Assembly: GCA_900102235.1 (NCBI GenBank)
Contig: FMVL01000005.1
Location: 248,001 to 312,000 of the forward strand
Direction: 5' to 3'
Length of the DNA stretch: 64,000 bases
From: Lachnospiraceae bacterium XBB2008
GTDB taxonomy: Bacteria > Bacillota > Clostridia > Lachnospirales > Lachnospiraceae
The position numbers and the translations under genes were made by a program. Below the pieces are notes generated by a model that was not told where the DNA came from, did not search any database, and saw only the letters and a program-made list of their open reading frames with translations. Positions 48,100 through 56,999 of the stretch are shown one piece after another (position 1 is the stretch's first letter; every line of letters begins with the position of its first letter).

Positions 48100-49935
48100 A
48101 TGAATTTTGATATAAATGAAGAATTAAAGAAACTTCCTCATAACCCCGGCGTCTACATCATGCACGACGCCGGGGATACTATACTCTATGTGGGCAAAGC
48201 AGTGGATCTTCATAACCGTGTGCGCTCGTATTTTCGCAAGATCGTGGGACGCGGTCCGCAGATCGACCGTATGGTCGAGCAGATAGAATACTTTGAGTAC
48301 ATAGTCACGGATTCCGAACTGGAAGCTCTCATCCTCGAGAACAACCTGATCAAGGAACACTCCCCCAAGTACAATACTCTTTTAAAAGATGATAAGACTT
48401 ACCCGTACATTAAAGTGACCGTTGACGAAGCATATCCCCGGCTCCTTTTTTCAAGAGAGATGAAAAAGGACCACGCGAGATACTTCGGGCCTTTTACTTC
48501 GGCGCAGGCGGTCAGGGAGACCATAGACCTTCTGAACAAACTTTACAGGCTCAGAAGCTGTAACCGTGTTCTGCCCAGAGACATAGGTGCGGAGAGACCG
48601 TGTCTGAACTACCACATAACTCAGTGCGACGCTCCGTGCCAGGGCGACCTGACCGAAGAAGAGTACAGGGAAAGGGTAGACGGGGCACTGGATTTCCTGA
48701 ACGGAAACCATAAGTCTGTTGTCAGATCACTTGAAGAGAAGATGCTGAAGGCTTCCGAAGAAATGAACTATGAGGAGGCGGCGTCAGTAAGGGATCTTCT
48801 CGAGAGCGTAAAAAGTGTTACCCAGAAACAGAAGATCACCGATTCCGTCGGCGAGGACAGAGATGTGATCGCAATGGCCCGTGATGATTCGGATACGGTG
48901 GTTCAGGTATTCTTTGTTCGTGACGGGAAGCTGATCGGCAGAGAGCATTATTATATGGAAAATACCTCTGACCGTGAGGACGGCCATATACTTCAGGAGT
49001 TCGTAAAGCAGTTTTATGCGGGAACTCCGTTCATACCCAGAGAACTGATGATAAGCTGCGAGATAGAAGAAAAGACTCTGATCGAAGACTGGCTGAGCGG
49101 GATCCGCGGTAACAGAGTCCGCATACTGACCCCCAAACGCGGCACCAGAGAGAAGTTCGTGGAGCTTGCTGCGCAGAATGCCCGTCTGATCCTTGACAGG
49201 GATAAGGAAAGGATCCGTTCGGAACAGGCCCGGACCACGGGCGCCGTTCACGAGATAGAGGAGTGGATCAAAACAGAGGGGCTTAAGCGCATGGAGGCAT
49301 ATGACATTTCCAATACCAGCGGATTTGCCAATGTCGGGAGCATGGTCGTATATGAGGACGGAAGTCCGAAGCGCAGCGATTACCGCAAGTTCAGGATACA
49401 GTCCGTTGCGGGACCGGATGACTATGCCTGCATGAAGGAAGTGCTGACACGCAGGTTCTCGCATGCCGAGGATGACAGCAGGTTCGGTGTTTTTCCGGAC
49501 ATAATACTGATGGACGGCGGGCGCGGACAGGTTAATATCGCGCTGGGCGTTCTTGAGGAACTCGGACTTGATATACCCGTAGCGGGCATGGTCAAAGATG
49601 ACAACCACCGCACCCGGGGCCTTTACTACAATAATGTCGAGATCCCTATAGATACACACTCCGAAGGATTCAAACTGCTGACCAGGATTCAGGACGAAGC
49701 TCACAGGTTCGCGATAGAATACCACAGGTCGTTAAGATCGGGCAATCAGGTGCATTCGGTTCTCGATGAGATCCCGGGAGTTGGCCCCTCCAGAAGAAAG
49801 AGTCTGATGAAAGCATATGAATCCATTGATGATCTTAAGGCTGCAACGCCAGAGGATATAGCATCAAAGACGGGGATACCTTTGAGCGTATGTACTCAGA
49901 TAAGCGGTTACCTGGGAGGCTGCCGGGAAGAGTAA
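48100..49935 (+). CDS. uvrC: Excinuclease ABC subunit C
   Basis: 611 residues, normal length. The N-terminal GIY-YIG nuclease (G-V-Y-I-M-H...I-L-Y-V-G-K-A), a Cys-rich segment (C...C-L-N-Y-H-I-x-x-C-D-A-P-C), the UvrB-binding UVR helix pair (~200-235), the RNase H-like nuclease domain (D-I-S-N-T-S-G and M-D-G-G-R-G-Q) and a C-terminal helix-hairpin-helix ([10 protein letters not shown]) are all present. With UvrAB it makes both cuts around DNA lesions. Begins 29 bases after ftsH; hprK follows. Confidence 0.96.
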   Translation: MNFDINEELKKLPHNPGVYIMHDAGDTILYVGKAVDLHNRVRSYFRKIVGRGPQIDRMVEQIEYFEYIVTDSELEALILENNLIKEHSPKYNTLLKDDKTYPYIKVTVDEAYPRLLFSREMKKDHARYFGPFTSAQAVRETIDLLNKLYRLRSCNRVLPRDIGAERPCLNYHITQCDAPCQGDLTEEEYRERVDGALDFLNGNHKSVVRSLEEKMLKASEEMNYEEAASVRDLLESVKSVTQKQKITDSVGEDRDVIAMARDDSDTVVQVFFVRDGKLIGREHYYMENTSDREDGHILQEFVKQFYAGTPFIPRELMISCEIEEKTLIEDWLSGIRGNRVRILTPKRGTREKFVELAAQNARLILDRDKERIRSEQARTTGAVHEIEEWIKTEGLKRMEAYDISNTSGFANVGSMVVYEDGSPKRSDYRKFRIQSVAGPDDYACMKEVLTRRFSHAEDDSRFGVFPDIILMDGGRGQVNIALGVLEELGLDIPVAGMVKDDNHRTRGLYYNNVEIPIDTHSEGFKLLTRIQDEAHRFAIEYHRSLRSGNQVHSVLDEIPGVGPSRRKSLMKAYESIDDLKAATPEDIASKTGIPLSVCTQISGYLGGCREE

Positions 49936-49965
49936 TTCTTTAATTCCCCGATTCATTATGATAAG

Positions 49966-49997
49966 ATGAAATGTGGGCGTATTGCTTAGCATTTCAT
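49966..49997 (+). promoter_or_regulatory. Inverted repeat upstream of hprK
   Basis: A perfect eight-base inverted repeat ATGAAATG (49966-49973) and CATTTCAT (49990-49997) with a 16-base gap lies 30 bases before hprK. It could be an operator or leader hairpin; no clear promoter boxes were found with it. Confidence 0.35.
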
Positions 49998-50026
49998 GCG
50001 TATTCTGTAATTTCAGGAGGTTACTT

Positions 50027-50983
50027 ATGGCGACACTCAGTCTGAAATCCATCATCGAGAAGATGGATCTTACTTCTCTGACACCGGAAGTGGATATTCA
50101 GGGCATCCGGATACATCAGCCCGATATCAATCGTATAGCATTGCAGATGGCCGGATATTTCGAGCATTTCGAGGCCACGCGTCTTCAGATCATAGGATAC
50201 GTAGAGTATTCATATATGGAGGCTTTAAAGGAAGAGGATCAAAAGGAGATCTTTGAGAAGCTGTTAAGCTACCCGATCCCCTGCATCATCTTCTGCCGTG
50301 ACTTAAAGCCGAATCAGCTCTTCCTCGAAACAGCTATCAGACATAACGTTCCGCTGTTCAACACTCCCAAAGCCACATCGGCCTTTTCCGCAGAGATCAT
50401 CAGATGGATGAACGTCAAGCTGGCACCCTGTATCTCCGTACACGGAGTTCTGGTTGATGTATACGGCGTGGGTGTGCTGATAACCGGTGAGAGCGGAATA
50501 GGTAAATCCGAGGCAGCGCTTGAACTCATCAAGAGAGGCCACCGCCTTGTGACCGATGACGTCGTTGAGATCCGCAGGGTTTCCGATGCATCGCTTGTGG
50601 GAACCGCTCCCGATGTGACCAAGCATTTCATAGAGCTTCGCGGTATCGGTATTATCGACGTCAAGGCACTTTTCGGTGCATCCTGCGTACGCGAGACACA
50701 GAATATCGATCTGGTCATCCGTCTGGAAGACTGGGATAAGGATAAGGAATATGACAGATTGGGGCTGGAAGAGGAATATACCGAGTATCTGGGGATCCAG
50801 GTAGTATGTCACAATATTCCCATACGTCCCGGACGTAATCTTGCGATCATATGTGAGTCAGCCGCTGTTAACCACCGTCAGAAGAAGATGGGTTACAATG
50901 CGGCACAGGAGCTGTACAAGAGAGTACAGGAAAATCTTGCAAGAAAACGTGACGAAGAGGAAGAGGAGGGTAACTCTTTATGA
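50027..50983 (+). CDS. hprK: HPr kinase/phosphorylase
   Basis: 318 residues. N-terminal substrate-like domain, then the catalytic domain with H139 (S-V-H-G), Walker A G-E-S-G-I-G-K-S (154-161), D-D-V-V-E-I and the HprK signature E-x-R-G-I-G-I-I-D-V near 213. It phosphorylates Ser46 of HPr and Crh with ATP or PPi and also removes the phosphate, which is the sensor for carbon catabolite control in Firmicutes. ATG 50027 follows CAGGAGG; the longer frame upstream has no site. Its likely substrate, an HPr-like protein with Ser46, is encoded six genes downstream. It overlaps the ROK gene by four bases. Confidence 0.96.
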   Translation: MATLSLKSIIEKMDLTSLTPEVDIQGIRIHQPDINRIALQMAGYFEHFEATRLQIIGYVEYSYMEALKEEDQKEIFEKLLSYPIPCIIFCRDLKPNQLFLETAIRHNVPLFNTPKATSAFSAEIIRWMNVKLAPCISVHGVLVDVYGVGVLITGESGIGKSEAALELIKRGHRLVTDDVVEIRRVSDASLVGTAPDVTKHFIELRGIGIIDVKALFGASCVRETQNIDLVIRLEDWDKDKEYDRLGLEEEYTEYLGIQVVCHNIPIRPGRNLAIICESAAVNHRQKKMGYNAAQELYKRVQENLARKRDEEEEEGNSL

Positions 50984-51927
50984 GTAAGTATGTGGTAGGT
51001 GTAGATGTAGGCGGAACTACCGTTAAACTCGGTATGTTCGATGTGAACGGAGACGTTACGGCCAAGTGGGAGATTCCCACGCGTACCGAAGACGGCGGAA
51101 AGCTCATTCTTCCCGATATAGCCGATTCCATAAAAAAGGAGATCGTGGCACATGATATCAGTGCTGAAGATGTGATCGGAGTCGGGATCGGAGTTCCCGG
51201 CCCGGTTGATGATAAAGGCGTGGTGCATAAGGCTGTAAATCTGGGATGGGATCGTGATTTCAGTCTGGTGGATGCCATGGCTCCGCTTCTTCCCAATATG
51301 CCTGTCAAGGGCGGAAATGATGCGAATGTGGCCGCACTCGGAGAGATGTGGAAGGGCGGCGGACAGGGCTGCAGCAACCTTGTCGCAGTGACTCTCGGAA
51401 CCGGAGTCGGCGGCGGCATCATCATAAACGGCCGTCTGGTCAACGGTTCAACGGGAGCAGGCGGAGAGATAGGCCATATCCATATTGAAGACAACGAAAT
51501 CGAGGCGTGCGGCTGCGGCAATTACGGCTGCCTTGAAGAATATGCTTCGGCTACGGGCATAGTAAGACTTGCAAACAGAGAACTTGCAGCAAGCGATGAC
51601 CCTTCGGTACTGCGCGATCAGAAGATCACGGCTAAGTCCGTATTTGACGCAGTTAAGGCCGGTGACGCTCTTGCGATCCGCGTTGCGGAGAAGTTCGGCG
51701 ATTATCTCGGAAAAGGTCTCGCTATAATAGCGGGAGTCGTAAACCCCGAGATCTTCGTTATCGGCGGCGGAGTGAGCAAGGCCGGAGAGGTTTTGTTTGA
51801 TTACATCAGACCATCTTTTGAAAAGACCGTTTTCCACGGGTCAAAGAATACCCGTTTTGCACTGGCAACACTTGGCAACGATGCCGGAATATACGGTGCC
51901 GCCAAACTGGTCCTTGAGGACGCCTGA
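50980..51927 (+). CDS. glcK: ROK-family glucokinase
   Basis: 315 residues. D-V-G-G-T-T-V-K-L-G at the start (ATP phosphate loop), G-G-N-D-A-N near 108 (catalytic Asp), E-I-G-H-I-H and the zinc motif C-G-C-G-N-Y-G-C-L-E near 173-182 define a ROK glucokinase that makes glucose 6-phosphate. The ATGA overlap with hprK couples its translation to the carbon-control kinase. The window also holds glycogen enzymes whose product could feed it. Confidence 0.94.
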   Translation: MSKYVVGVDVGGTTVKLGMFDVNGDVTAKWEIPTRTEDGGKLILPDIADSIKKEIVAHDISAEDVIGVGIGVPGPVDDKGVVHKAVNLGWDRDFSLVDAMAPLLPNMPVKGGNDANVAALGEMWKGGGQGCSNLVAVTLGTGVGGGIIINGRLVNGSTGAGGEIGHIHIEDNEIEACGCGNYGCLEEYASATGIVRLANRELAASDDPSVLRDQKITAKSVFDAVKAGDALAIRVAEKFGDYLGKGLAIIAGVVNPEIFVIGGGVSKAGEVLFDYIRPSFEKTVFHGSKNTRFALATLGNDAGIYGAAKLVLEDA

Positions 51928-51951
51928 TCAAAACGCATTAAGGAGACAAAA

Positions 51952-52863
51952 TTGAGCGACGAAGTGTTGCAGGCTATAAAAAGCATTCTTCCCGAGGAGC
52001 GGATCCTTGAGAATGAGGATATGGATGCGCACACCACTTTCAGGGTGGGTGGTCCTGCCCGGTTCATGCTGATCGTGGAAACGGGCGAAGAACTTTCAAG
52101 TATCGTGAAGTATCTCAATACCATACGCCGGGAGTTCTTTTTACTCGGAAACGGCAGTAATCTGCTGGTTTCCGACAAGGGTTATGACGGGATAGTGCTC
52201 AGGCTCTCCGGAGAATTCGCCAATCATGAAGTTTCGGGTGAGCGGATAAACAGCGGAGCGGCGGCGCAGCTGTCTGTCGTTGCCAGAGCGGCTGCCGACA
52301 ATTCACTCACCGGAATGGAATTTGCGGCAGGCATTCCCGGTTCCGTGGGCGGAGCGATGGTCATGAACGCCGGCGCATTCGGCGGAGATATGAGCATGAT
52401 CGTCGAATCGGTACAGATCATGGACGAAAACGGCGAGATCCTGACTCTTGAGAACGATACCATGGAGTTCGGTTACCGCCGCAGCGTGATCAAAGGATCA
52501 AAGTATATAGTAACTAATGTGACATTTAAGCTCTCTCAGGGCGATCGTGACGAGATCCTTGCGGCAATGAACGAGATCGCCGAGAAGCGCAGGCAGAAAC
52601 AGCCGCTCGAGTACGCAAGCGCAGGATCCACGTTCAAGAGACCGGAAGGGTATTATGCCGGAAAACTGATCATGGATGCGGGACTCAGAGGCTTTTCCAT
52701 CGGCGGAGCCAGAGTGTCGGATAAGCATTGCGGATTTGTGATCAATCAGGGCTATGCATCCGCTGCGGACATATATGATGTGATATGTCAGGTTCAGGAG
52801 AGGGTCAAAGACAGATTTGGCGTTGATCTGGAGCGTGAAGTGATTCTTCTGGGAGACTTCTGA
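51952..52863 (+). CDS. murB: UDP-N-acetylenolpyruvoylglucosamine reductase
   Basis: 303 residues, type II MurB. FAD-binding G-N-G-S-N-L-L near 65, P-G-S-V-G-G-A near 128, G-Y-R-R-S near 173, the catalytic Ser in A-G-S-T-F-K near 222 and the final Glu in E-V-I-L-L-G are present. It reduces UDP-GlcNAc-enolpyruvate to UDP-MurNAc with NADPH, the second committed step of peptidoglycan synthesis. The start is TTG 51952, supported by AAGGAG 7 bases upstream; no ATG fits. rapZ starts one base after its stop. Confidence 0.96.
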   Translation: MSDEVLQAIKSILPEERILENEDMDAHTTFRVGGPARFMLIVETGEELSSIVKYLNTIRREFFLLGNGSNLLVSDKGYDGIVLRLSGEFANHEVSGERINSGAAAQLSVVARAAADNSLTGMEFAAGIPGSVGGAMVMNAGAFGGDMSMIVESVQIMDENGEILTLENDTMEFGYRRSVIKGSKYIVTNVTFKLSQGDRDEILAAMNEIAEKRRQKQPLEYASAGSTFKRPEGYYAGKLIMDAGLRGFSIGGARVSDKHCGFVINQGYASAADIYDVICQVQERVKDRFGVDLEREVILLGDF

Positions 52864-52864
52864 T

Positions 52865-53734
52865 ATGCGTTTTGTTATCGTAACCGGAATGAGCGGAGGC
52901 GGACGTGCAACGGCACTTCGAATGCTGGAAGATGCCGGCTATTACTGTGTCGATAACCTGCCCATACCGCTGATCCCGGGGCTTATGGAACTCCTCGACC
53001 AGCCCGGGAGCGAGTATACCAAGGTTGCTCTGGGTCTTGATGTACGTGCGGGATTAAACTCGTCCGATACGATGGAAATGCTCGATAATCTGCGAAATGC
53101 CGGACGCAGTTTCGAGATACTTTTCATGAACGCTTCCGACGAAGTGCTCGTTAAGCGTTATAAGGAATCCAGGCGCAATCACCCGATGACAACTCAGGAT
53201 GACAGGCTCGAAGACGGTATAAGACGTGAGCGGGAGGTCCTTTCGGGGATCTTAAGCAAAGCCGATTATGTCATAGATACGTCCAATCTGCTCACCAGAG
53301 AGCTTAAGATAGAGCTTGACCGCATATTTATCGATAACGAAGACTACAACAGCCTGATCGTATCCATTCTTTCGTTCGGATTCAAGAACGGGGTGCCTCA
53401 GGATGCCGATCTGGTATTTGATGTTCGTTTCCTTCCCAATCCTTTCTATATTGACGAACTGAAGACCAAAACCGGTCTTGATCAGGAGGTCAAAGATTAT
53501 GTCTTAAGCTTCCCGGAGGCCGGAGAGTTTGTTGACAAGATCGTGGACCTGCTGGATTTTCTGATCCCCAACTATGTACGTGAAGGTAAGTATAAACTCG
53601 TGGTAGCCGTGGGCTGTACCGGCGGCAAGCACAGATCGGTCACTCTGGCCGATCAGCTTTATAAGCGCATGCGCGGCAGGGGACAGTACGGTCTTACTCT
53701 TTCTCACAGGGACGTTACCAAAGCGGGTAAATGA
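52865..53734 (+). CDS. rapZ: RapZ/YvcJ-family protein with degenerate P-loop
   Basis: 289 residues, normal length and order of motifs: N-terminal NTPase-like domain (V-D-N-L-P near 29, G-L-D-V-R near 58, S-R-R-N-H-P near 104) and C-terminal domain with V-G-C-T-G-G-K-H-R-S-V near 249. RapZ proteins bind nucleotide and, in enterobacteria, bind a small RNA to control glucosamine-6-phosphate synthase. Here the Walker A reads G-M-S-G-G-G-R-A-T (residues 8-16): the invariant Lys is Arg14 and the Ser/Thr is Ala15, so ATP/GTP hydrolysis may be lost. Located in the conserved murB-rapZ-whiA string; the glmR/yvcK gene usual between rapZ and whiA is absent. Confidence 0.93.
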   Translation: MRFVIVTGMSGGGRATALRMLEDAGYYCVDNLPIPLIPGLMELLDQPGSEYTKVALGLDVRAGLNSSDTMEMLDNLRNAGRSFEILFMNASDEVLVKRYKESRRNHPMTTQDDRLEDGIRREREVLSGILSKADYVIDTSNLLTRELKIELDRIFIDNEDYNSLIVSILSFGFKNGVPQDADLVFDVRFLPNPFYIDELKTKTGLDQEVKDYVLSFPEAGEFVDKIVDLLDFLIPNYVREGKYKLVVAVGCTGGKHRSVTLADQLYKRMRGRGQYGLTLSHRDVTKAGK

Positions 53735-53752
53735 TCCCTTAAGCGTATTTTC

Positions 53753-54619
53753 ATGTCATTTTCCTCGGATGTAAAAGACGAACTGAATAACATCATCGGA
53801 CAGGCACGTCACTGCCAGCTGGCGGAGCTCGCTTCCATTGTGCATTTTGCAGGAAGAATCGGCAAAAGTACGGCGGGTTTTGACATTCCCGTAGAAAATG
53901 AGTATGCTTCCCGAAAATACTTTACTTTATTGCAGAAAACATTTAACATTAATTCGGTCGACATAAATGTTTTTCAGGCTCTGAAGATCGCTGTCGGTGA
54001 AGACGGTTCGGTGCTAAATGACGGACCGGTTGACGGGCGGCTTCTTCTCAAGGATTGCTGCAGAAGAGCTTTCCTCCGGGGGGCATTTCTCGTGAGCGGC
54101 TCCTTAAGCGATCCGAGCAAGGGTTATCATCTTGAGTTCGTCTGCAGGAATGACGTTCAGGCCGGGCAGCTCAGATCGGTGATGGCGGATTTCGGACTTG
54201 AATCACACAGCGTTCTTCGCAAGAACCACGTTATAGTCTACATCAAAGAGGGCGAAGCGATCGTTGACCTGCTCAATATCATGGGCGCACATACATCGCT
54301 CATGAATCTCGAAAATACCCGTATACTCAAGGAGATAAGCAATACCATCAACAGACGGGTAAATTGCGAGGCTGCCAACATAGCCAAGACCATCAGCGCT
54401 GCTTCCAAGCAGAGCGAGGATATAGAATATATCAGAGATCATCACGGATTGGACAGTCTTCCCGACAGACTTAAGGAAATGGCTCAGGTCAGACTGGAGA
54501 ATCCCGAGGCAAGTCTTAAGGAACTCGGGGAACTACTCGATCCGCCGGTCGGAAAATCCGGAGTGAATCACAGGCTCAGACAGTTAAGTGAGTTTGCTGA
54601 GTCGCTGCGACAGGGATAA
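53753..54619 (+). CDS. whiA: Sporulation/division regulator WhiA
   Basis: 288 residues, a little shorter than the ~310 usual in Firmicutes; the loss lies in the first LAGLIDADG-like repeat (around residues 35-65). The N-terminus S-F-S-S-x-V-K-D-E-L, the R-A-F-L-R-G-A-F-L-x-x-G-S motif near 103 and the C-terminal helix-turn-helix (L-G-E-L-L-D-P-P-V-G-K-S-G-V-N-H-R-L-R) are intact. WhiA is a DNA-binding protein that influences cell division and chromosome segregation. 18 bases after rapZ, 15 before the HPr-like gene. Confidence 0.95.
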   Translation: MSFSSDVKDELNNIIGQARHCQLAELASIVHFAGRIGKSTAGFDIPVENEYASRKYFTLLQKTFNINSVDINVFQALKIAVGEDGSVLNDGPVDGRLLLKDCCRRAFLRGAFLVSGSLSDPSKGYHLEFVCRNDVQAGQLRSVMADFGLESHSVLRKNHVIVYIKEGEAIVDLLNIMGAHTSLMNLENTRILKEISNTINRRVNCEAANIAKTISAASKQSEDIEYIRDHHGLDSLPDRLKEMAQVRLENPEASLKELGELLDPPVGKSGVNHRLRQLSEFAESLRQG

Positions 54620-54634
54620 GAAGAGGAGATTATT

Positions 54635-54889
54635 ATGACAAAAAGGACGATGGAGATCAGACTTGCAGATGGTCTGGAAGCGACTCCCATTGCTATGCTC
54701 GTACAGGTTGCCAGCCAGTATGAGTCAGACATCTACATGGAGACAGAAGGTAAGAGAGTCAATGCCAAGAGCATCATGGGCATGATGAGCATGGGCATGG
54801 ATGTGGGCGAAACTCTTACGGTATCGGCTGACGGAGCGGATGAGGAAGCCGCACTTGACGGTATCGAGAAATATCTGTCCGGCAACTAA
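54635..54889 (+). CDS. HPr-like/Crh-like phosphocarrier lacking the PTS histidine
   Basis: 84 residues, HPr fold. The active-site region reads G-L-E-A-T-P where HPr has G-x-H-A-R-P, so the PTS phosphorylation His15 is Glu15 and Arg17 is Thr17. Ser46, the HPrK target, is kept exactly in place in N-A-K-S-I-M-G. This is the Crh pattern (Bacillus Crh has Gln15): it cannot carry sugar phosphate from enzyme I but can be Ser-phosphorylated to act with CcpA. In Bacillus subtilis crh also follows whiA, and hprK lies five genes upstream here. Ideal GAGGAGA site. Confidence 0.88.
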   Translation: MTKRTMEIRLADGLEATPIAMLVQVASQYESDIYMETEGKRVNAKSIMGMMSMGMDVGETLTVSADGADEEAALDGIEKYLSGN

Positions 54890-54921
54890 GTCCGTTTGTA
54901 CTGAAATAGGATCGATCACGG

Positions 54922-54945
54922 GGCGCGACACTCATGTCGCGCCTT
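54922..54945 (+). terminator. Terminator-like hairpin after the Crh-like gene
   Basis: A perfect nine-base-pair GC-rich stem (54922-54930 with 54935-54943) and four-base CTCA loop. Only two T follow, so it is either a weak terminator or needs help. Confidence 0.6.
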
Positions 54946-55018
54946 AACTGTATGTCAGAATAAAAAAGCGCAAAAAAAAGCCCCAACCCCGCCGTTGACC
55001 GACGAAACTGAGACTCTA

Positions 55019-55091
55019 TGCGCCACCAGGGGCTCGAACCCTGGACACCCTGATTAAGAGTCAGGTGCTCTACCAACTGAGCTAGTGGCGC
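55019..55091 (-). tRNA. tRNA-Lys (CTT anticodon)
   Basis: 73 bases on the minus strand fold as a complete cloverleaf: acceptor GCGCCAC/GTGGCGC, D-arm with AGCTC-AGTTGGTAGAGC, anticodon loop CT-CTT-AA, five-base variable loop and T-arm with GGTTCGAG. Anticodon CTT reads AAG, lysine. The discriminator is A and no CCA is encoded. A long T-run (eight T on the minus strand, near 54971-54978) follows ~40 bases downstream and may end the transcript, although the stem before it is poor. Confidence 0.96.
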
Positions 55092-55209
55092 AGATTGACA
55101 TAATGTCTTTTTGCAACGCAAAAGTTATTATAGTATAATGCTTTTTGTTTTGCAAGACAAAATTAACATTTTTTTAACGCTGTTTTTAGTACATTTTTAT
55201 GAGGTAGTT

Positions 55210-55989
55210 ATGATCTTCGATACACACGCCCATTATGATGATCACGCGTTCGATGAAGACCGTGATGAACTGCTCTCTTCTCTGCCCGGCAGAGGGGTGG
55301 GGAGAGTCGTAAATGTTACATCCACTCTCGGATCCCTTGAGAAGAGCAGGAGCATAGCTGAAAAGTATGACCATATATATACTTCCGCCGGACTGCATCC
55401 GACGGAGATATATGACCTGACGTCAGATGCACTCTCATATGTTGAACAACTGTGCTCATACGAGAAAACAGTAGCAGTGGGTGAGATCGGGCTCGACTAT
55501 CATTATCCCGACACAAATGCGGCGATGCAAAAGGAATTCTTTGCCGCCCAGCTTGAGATCGCGATAAAACACGGCCTTTCGGTCATAATACACTCCCGCG
55601 ATGCCGCAAAAGACACGATGGACATCATGCGTTCCTACGATCTTAAAGACATCGGCGGTGTGGTTCACTGCTATTCCTATTCGCTTGAGATGGCACGTGA
55701 ATACGTGGAGATGGGCATGCATATAGGCATCGGCGGAGTTGTGACTTATAAGAACGGCCGCAAGCTTAAAGAGTGTGCACAGGCTCTGCCGCTTGAAAGC
55801 ATAGTTCTGGAGACTGACTGCCCTTACCTGTCACCGGAACCGAACCGTGGAAAGCGCAATTCTTCGCTCAATCTTAACTACGTGGCACAGGAGATAGCGC
55901 ATATCAGGGGGCTTACGATAGATGAAGTAAAACGCGCCACATGGGATAACGCGTTGCGCCTGTATCACATGGATACCGCACAGGGATAA
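55210..55989 (+). CDS. tatD: TatD-family metal-dependent DNase/deoxyribonuclease
   Basis: 259 residues. Metal ligands of the TatD TIM barrel are visible: D-T-H-A-H-Y-D near the start, G-E-I-G-L-D-Y near 92, H-S-R-D-A near 126, H-C-Y-S near 152 and E-T-D-C-P-Y near 199. TatD proteins are 3'-5' exonucleases linked to DNA repair and turnover. ATG 55210 follows GAGG and matches the family N-terminus; the longer frame upstream is a hydrophobic AT-rich artefact. rsmA follows 14 bases later, the usual Firmicute order. Confidence 0.94.
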   Translation: MIFDTHAHYDDHAFDEDRDELLSSLPGRGVGRVVNVTSTLGSLEKSRSIAEKYDHIYTSAGLHPTEIYDLTSDALSYVEQLCSYEKTVAVGEIGLDYHYPDTNAAMQKEFFAAQLEIAIKHGLSVIIHSRDAAKDTMDIMRSYDLKDIGGVVHCYSYSLEMAREYVEMGMHIGIGGVVTYKNGRKLKECAQALPLESIVLETDCPYLSPEPNRGKRNSSLNLNYVAQEIAHIRGLTIDEVKRATWDNALRLYHMDTAQG

Positions 55990-56003
55990 GAACCGGGGAG
56001 GAT

Positions 56004-56867
56004 ATGATGAATCTCAGTGATATTCGCACAGTACGCGAAGTGATGAACAGATACGGTATATCCGCGCAGAAGAAGTACGGCCAGAACTTTCTTACGGACG
56101 AGACGATCCTGGATACGATAGTCGAGGGCGCCGGGATATCTTCGGACGATACCGTACTGGAGATAGGCCCCGGTCTGGGTACTCTTACCGCAAAACTCGC
56201 CGGTGCTGCCCGCAAGGTGGTCGCAGTGGAGATAGACGAAGCCCTGATCCCGGTACTTAAGCATACGCTGGACGGTTTTGATAACGTGGAAATCATAAGC
56301 GCGGATATTTTGCGATGTGATGTACGTGAACTCTATGAGAGGTACGGGACGGGGGACGGCATAAAAGTTGCCGCGAACCTGCCTTACTACATAACGACTC
56401 CGATAGTCCTCAAACTTCTCGAATACAGCGATATCATAAGAAATATCACGGTCATGGTCCAGAAAGAGGTGGCACAGCGCATGCAGGCCGGGCCCGGTAG
56501 CAAGGATTACGGCGCGTTGTCGCTGGCGATACAGTATTATTCCGACCCCGTGGTTATCGCAGATGTCCCTTCGGACCGCTTCTATCCGTCACCGGCAGTG
56601 GACTCTGCCGTGATCTCGCTTGAATCCAGGGAGAATCCTCCCGTCGAGGTCCCGGATGTTGAATACATGTTCAGACTTATCAGAGCCACATTTAACATGA
56701 GGAGAAAGACTCTGCCGAACGCATTGAGCGCAGGCATCAGCGAACTGTCAAGGGCTCAGGTGGAAAAAGCTCTGGATGCGATGGACCTGCCTCATACCGT
56801 ACGCGGAGAGACTTTTTCCCTGGAGGATTTTGCCAGGCTTACAGAGCTTCTGTATATTAAATCCTGA
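56004..56867 (+). CDS. rsmA: 16S rRNA (adenine-1518,1519-N6,N6)-dimethyltransferase
   Basis: 287 residues. K-Y-G-Q-N-F-L near 28-34, SAM loop E-I-G-P-G-L-G-T-L-T near 53-62, A-V-E-I-D near 75, and the catalytic N-L-P-Y-Y-I-T-T-P near 124-132 define KsgA/RsmA. It dimethylates two adenines near the 3' end of 16S rRNA, and its loss gives kasugamycin resistance. Two adjacent ATG codons (56004, 56007) are possible; GGGGAGG is suitably spaced for the second. A small CCACA/TGTGG hairpin near 56903-56915 follows the stop. Confidence 0.96.
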   Translation: MMNLSDIRTVREVMNRYGISAQKKYGQNFLTDETILDTIVEGAGISSDDTVLEIGPGLGTLTAKLAGAARKVVAVEIDEALIPVLKHTLDGFDNVEIISADILRCDVRELYERYGTGDGIKVAANLPYYITTPIVLKLLEYSDIIRNITVMVQKEVAQRMQAGPGSKDYGALSLAIQYYSDPVVIADVPSDRFYPSPAVDSAVISLESRENPPVEVPDVEYMFRLIRATFNMRRKTLPNALSAGISELSRAQVEKALDAMDLPHTVRGETFSLEDFARLTELLYIKS

Positions 56868-56933
56868 CAACAATATATAGTTGCATTTCATGTAAAAAAC
56901 ACCACAGTTTGTGGATTTTGCGCCCCTTCGATA

Positions 56934-56962
56934 TTTACATCACCGATACCCTATGGTAGACT
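56934..56962 (+). promoter_or_regulatory. Probable promoter of the TPR/AAA-like gene
   Basis: TTTACA (56934-56939), 17 bases, TAGACT (56957-56962), about 37 bases before the GTG start. Moderate match only. Confidence 0.45.
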
Positions 56963-56999
56963 AAAGATTGATTAACTGTCGGTTTTAAGAGGTGATATC

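Noticed and set aside
48784-49725. 313-residue minus-strand frame
   Set aside because: Antisense to uvrC with no domain or ribosome-binding site.
54635-54889. Ordinary ptsH (HPr)
   Set aside because: The phosphoacceptor His15 is replaced by Glu in the codons themselves, so it cannot act as the general PTS carrier.
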